A DNA stretch of 64,000 nucleotides from Stictocephala bisonia (taxonomy: Eukaryota; Arthropoda; Insecta; Hemiptera; Membracidae): NCBI GenBank assembly GCA_035578905.1, contig JAQJVL010000175.1, positions 1,215,001 through 1,279,000 of the forward strand, in the 5' to 3' direction. The notes below the pieces were generated by a model, which saw only the letters and a program-made list of their open reading frames with translations, searched no databases and was not told the origin of the DNA. The position numbers were made by a program, and so were the translations under genes. This document shows positions 61,408 to 64,000 of the stretch, in pieces. The first letter of the stretch is position 1; each line of letters opens with the position of its first letter.

Positions 61408-61712
61408 GCCTAAACAAAGCTATTCGAAAAACCTTTCAAAATACAAATTACAAACAAAGTTTCTCAACACTTTACAAATTCAACAACAACATATTCAAAA
61501 TTTTAGATAAAAAATATCAAAAAGAACACAATAATGACAACATTTATAACAAATCAGGTATTTACAAAATTAATTGTACTGACTGAGATACTTAATATAC
61601 TTAATATATACTCAATTTAGTTATTTAATTTACACTTGAAAGTGACCATTAAGTTGAAACATGTTGTGTGAAATAATTTTAATAAAAAATGTTAAGGGTA
61701 CTCAGTTTGAAT
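61408..61712 (+). pseudogene. Penelope-like element 3' piece upstream of a second copy
   Basis: The frame has KAIRKTFQNTNYKQSFSTLY, FKILDKKYQKEH and KSGIYKINCTD, the approach to the GIY-YIG domain, then a stop where the domain should continue. The tail AATAAAAAATGTTAAGGGTA-CTCAG is shared with the copy at 32.2 kb. Head-to-tail placement before the start at 61774 is the usual tandem (pseudo-LTR) arrangement of Penelope elements. Confidence 0.75.
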
Positions 61713-61773
61713 TTTATTACATCCTAAAAATACGTAAGTAGCCCTAATGTTTAACTTTATATTATTTTATAAT

Positions 61774-62362
61774 GGCTAACAATCAAAAGTTAATTCATAA
61801 ATACAAACTCCTAACCTTAAAATGCCTTACTATTCAAGGAGATATAAAATTTAACAAAAAATGTTTATCTAAAAACATAACACCCAATTTTGTTAGCATT
61901 TGGACAAACTCCAAATCAATAGCAGCTCAAAAAAACAATTGAAACTGCTAAAAAATTTAGATTAAAGAAGAAATAAACTATTATATTCAAAACTTATTGA
62001 AATTAATCATTTAAAAAGAGATATTTACAATCAAATCACTTCATAGTTCCATCATGAAACAATAGAAGAAATACAACAATACATTGAAGATTGGATATCA
62101 CCTATGTTAGAAAAGAAACAAGAAAGATATAACAATAAAATACAAAACCTTATTAAAACCCAAAATCATAAGCACTACAAAGACAATACAACAATTGCTC
62201 ATCAATTTTACCCTAGAGTACACAATCTAACAGAAATTAAACTCACAGAAGAAAACCATCTTTTAGGACAATCATTAAAACACAATATTAATCTTGATTT
62301 CATTAAAAATATAATCAAAGACAAAATTTTAAATTTACATGTTGCAATCAAAAACACAGACA
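61774..62362 (+). pseudogene. Penelope-like element, N-terminal part before an insertion
   Basis: MANNQKLIHKYKLLTLKCLT starts the element protein. A break near 61940 is followed by the frame at 62104-62362: PRVHNLTEIKLTEENHLLGQ, SLKHNINLDFIKN, then HVAIKNTD. This is the Penelope-like N-terminal domain ahead of RT. The frame continues exactly at 63712 beyond the insertion. Confidence 0.75.
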
Positions 62363-62509
62363 TTGTTTTTTTTGTGTGTGTGTGTGTGTGACATTGTGTG
62401 TGTGTGTGTGTGTGTGTGTGAGTCTCTACCATTATTTGTTGACCTTGGTATATTACCCCTGAGATACTTGTTTGTTTTCAAAGTGCTCTTTTTATTTTTT
62501 AAAGTAAGT

Positions 62510-62706
62510 GGAAATTTTGGTGCAACTATTGGTCTTCCTGTAAATAGACCTAACACTAGGCAAAGTGATTTTATTAGACCACCTAAAGCAAATAGTGCGT
62601 TTTTTCAAAAAAGTTTCTTGTTTTTAGGACCAAAATTTTATAACCAAGTACCACGTATGGTAAAAGATTCTCGAACTTTACAATCAATTAAGAATAATTT
62701 TGTCTA
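62510..62706 (+). pseudogene. LINE C-terminal fragment within the insertion
   Basis: It encodes TIGLPVNRPNTRQSDFIRPP, then SAFFQKSFLFLGPKFYNQVP, the typical end of a Jockey-type LINE protein, then a stop. An A-run follows about 40 bases later. Confidence 0.7.
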
Positions 62707-62745
62707 AGGCATATGTTGAAGACCTATTTTTAGTGCTACAGTAGG

Positions 62746-62787
<42 letters not shown>

Positions 62788-63054
62788 ATTCTTTATTATC
62801 AAAGTCTTGTGTGAATCGGTGCATGTCGTGAGAACCTGTGAGAAAGTGAGCGTGTGTGTGCGCGTATGTGTTCAAGTTCAAGTCCAAATAACTTTATTTA
62901 TTAATATTCAATACAATTTGTACAACTGTAACCATGTGTTGTACAAACACACATACGATTACCAAAACGTTATGCTAAGTTATAATTAACTATCCTAATC
63001 AGTCTTGAATGAATAGTGACAAACTTAAAAATAAATGGGTTCTTCTAACTCTCA

Positions 63055-63345
63055 ATGTGTGTGCGGGAGTGGGTGAGTATGTGGGTGTGCGAGTGTGTTT
63101 AGGTGCGTGAGAGAGTGAGCGTGCACGGGTGTAGGTGTGCGAGTGTGTGTAGGTGCGTGAGATAGTGAGTGTGCGTATGTGTGTGGATGTACGTGAGCGC
63201 GCGTGAGTGTAGGCGTGCGAGTGTGTGTAGGTGCGCGAGAGTATGTGTGGGCGTGCGCACGTGTGAGAATGTTTGTATGTGGGGGGATGTGTGTGTGGGT
63301 GTGTGCGAGCGTGTGTGTGCGTGTGGGTGTGCGTGTGCGCGAGCG
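63055..63345. repeat. GT-rich minisatellite
   Basis: Irregular repeats of GTGTGCGAGTGTGTGTAGGTGC and GTGAGAGTGAGCGTGC-like units. Open frames here on both strands are artefacts of the repeat. Confidence 0.9.
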
Positions 63346-63551
63346 CTCGTGTATGTGTATGTAGGCTTACCTGGCAATGACTGCATGCAAGTTATTTTTG
63401 TTTTTCCTTTAAATAATATTATATTTTTACAGTCTAAGTCCAACTGAGCTCCTGCATGCAGACAGGGGACATTTCTGATCCCCTTGCATGTCAGTATATT
63501 TCCCTGCAGCAGTTTTGGTAGTTTTTAGTTTAGTTAAGATAAATTGATATG

Positions 63552-63556
<5 letters not shown>

Positions 63557-63606
<50 letters not shown>
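63557..63606. repeat. (TA)n microsatellite
   Basis: About 25 TA repeats inside the insertion. Confidence 0.97.
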
Positions 63607-63609
<3 letters not shown>

Positions 63610-63711
63610 TTTATCTTGAGCGTCTTTTTTTATACTGTTAAAATAAGGAAAAGATGTAAATTTTGTATGCTGTATGGGAAAATAAACAATTTTCAATTTC
63701 AATTTCAGACA

Positions 63712-64000
63712 CTACAGATCAAGAACCACTACAGCACAATTTTATTCATGTACTGAACAAAACAAAATTAAACCCAACCAAATAACTAATACAAAAAACA
63801 TCAAAACAAGAAATGAAATTGATAGAATCTATCTCAGATAAGTTAAAAACAAACAACGCTATTATAACAAATGCAGACAAAGGAAACGCAGTTGTCATGA
63901 TTAAGAAAGAAGATTATGATAAAAAGGTTATGGGCTTTATCAATGACAATGAATTCATTAAATTAAACAAAAATCCAACACAAGACTACTTGAAGAGAAC
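63712..64000 (+). pseudogene. Penelope-like element, continued to window end
   Basis: The frame resumes TTDQEPLQHNFIHVLNKTKL, has a stop, then KLIESISDKLKTNNAIITNA and DKGNAVVMIKKEDYDKKVMG, the block just ahead of the RT core (I-T-x-ADKGN-x-VV). The RT catalytic residues would lie beyond the window. Confidence 0.85.

Larger units (their letters stand above)
62363..63705. mobile_element. 1.34-kb composite insertion in the Penelope-like element
   Basis: CAGACA is duplicated at 62357-62362 and 63706-63711. Removing the insert plus one copy restores the frame ...KNTD-TTDQEPLQHNF. The insert holds a (TG)n tract (62375-62420), a plus-strand LINE C-terminus (62510-62706), an A-run (62749-62784), a minus-strand LINE-like tail (about 62875-63050), a GTGTGC-rich minisatellite (63055-63345), and (TA)n (63557-63606). 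It ends AATAAACAATTTTCAATTTC, a LINE-like 3' tail. Confidence 0.7.

Noticed and set aside
63099..63447. Overlapping frames on both strands rich in His-Thr or Cys-Val
   Set aside because: Low-complexity GT-rich minisatellite; no start context or domain.

Overview
This window looks like gene-poor, AT-rich nuclear DNA from an animal, most likely an insect. The evidence is spliceosomal GT-AG introns, a VMA21 gene whose C-terminus resembles insect VMA21, and a dense load of animal transposons (piggyBac, Tigger/pogo, hAT, Jockey-like LINEs, Penelope-like elements, a Helitron/Helentron-type element, tRNA-derived SINEs, foldback MITEs). A hemipteran is a reasonable guess from this repertoire, but nothing in the sequence proves the order. 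There are no rRNA genes, intact tRNA genes, CRISPR arrays or bacterial operons.

Host genes. Two are supported. (1) VMA21, the V-ATPase assembly chaperone, lies on the minus strand: last exon 2667-2809, middle exon 10733-10838, and a plausible first exon at 23982-24017. (2) An unrecognised plus-strand gene has exon 1 at 24318-24750, which joins in frame to a terminal exon at 32609-32703 and then a 3' UTR with AATAAA near 33386; it encodes about 175 residues with a basic nuclear-localisation-like patch. If the VMA21 first exon is right, the two genes are head-to-head around a shared promoter near 24.02-24.32 kb. Three further candidate exon sets are weaker: 28182-28219 with 28592-28675 (minus), 42005-42163 (minus, hydrophobic) and 60733-60834 (plus).

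Layout. 0-1 kb: LINE reverse transcriptase. 2.7-10.8 kb: VMA21 exons 2-3, with a Tigger relic and a decayed but boundary-complete piggyBac (7182-10164) in the intron. 11-24 kb: VMA21 first intron, holding a SINE, a second Tigger relic carrying a minisatellite, hAT and LINE relics, an uninterrupted (CA)n tract of about 1.49 kb embedded in a 36-bp minisatellite, and two tiny palindromic insertions (15.2 and 22.3 kb). 24-33 kb: the unknown gene, whose intron holds a TIR element split by a LINE, a Helentron, LINE debris and a Penelope-like 3' end. 33-50 kb: MITEs, TTAA-flanked non-autonomous elements, minisatellites and LINEs. 50.6-54 kb: a tandem repeat split exactly at TTAA by an intron-containing piggyBac. 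55-60.5 kb: a 70-bp satellite, a large foldback and a hAT-like BED-finger transposase relic. 61-64 kb: tandem Penelope-like copies, one interrupted by a 1.34-kb insertion with a target duplication.

Nearly all long open frames are fragments of transposase or reverse transcriptase, or artefacts of simple repeats. The most unusual signals are the 30-49 bp palindromic insertions with perfect 8-bp duplications at two loci, a 36-bp minisatellite that recurs inside unrelated transposons, and the giant pure (CA)n tract that appears to have grown from one unit of that minisatellite.
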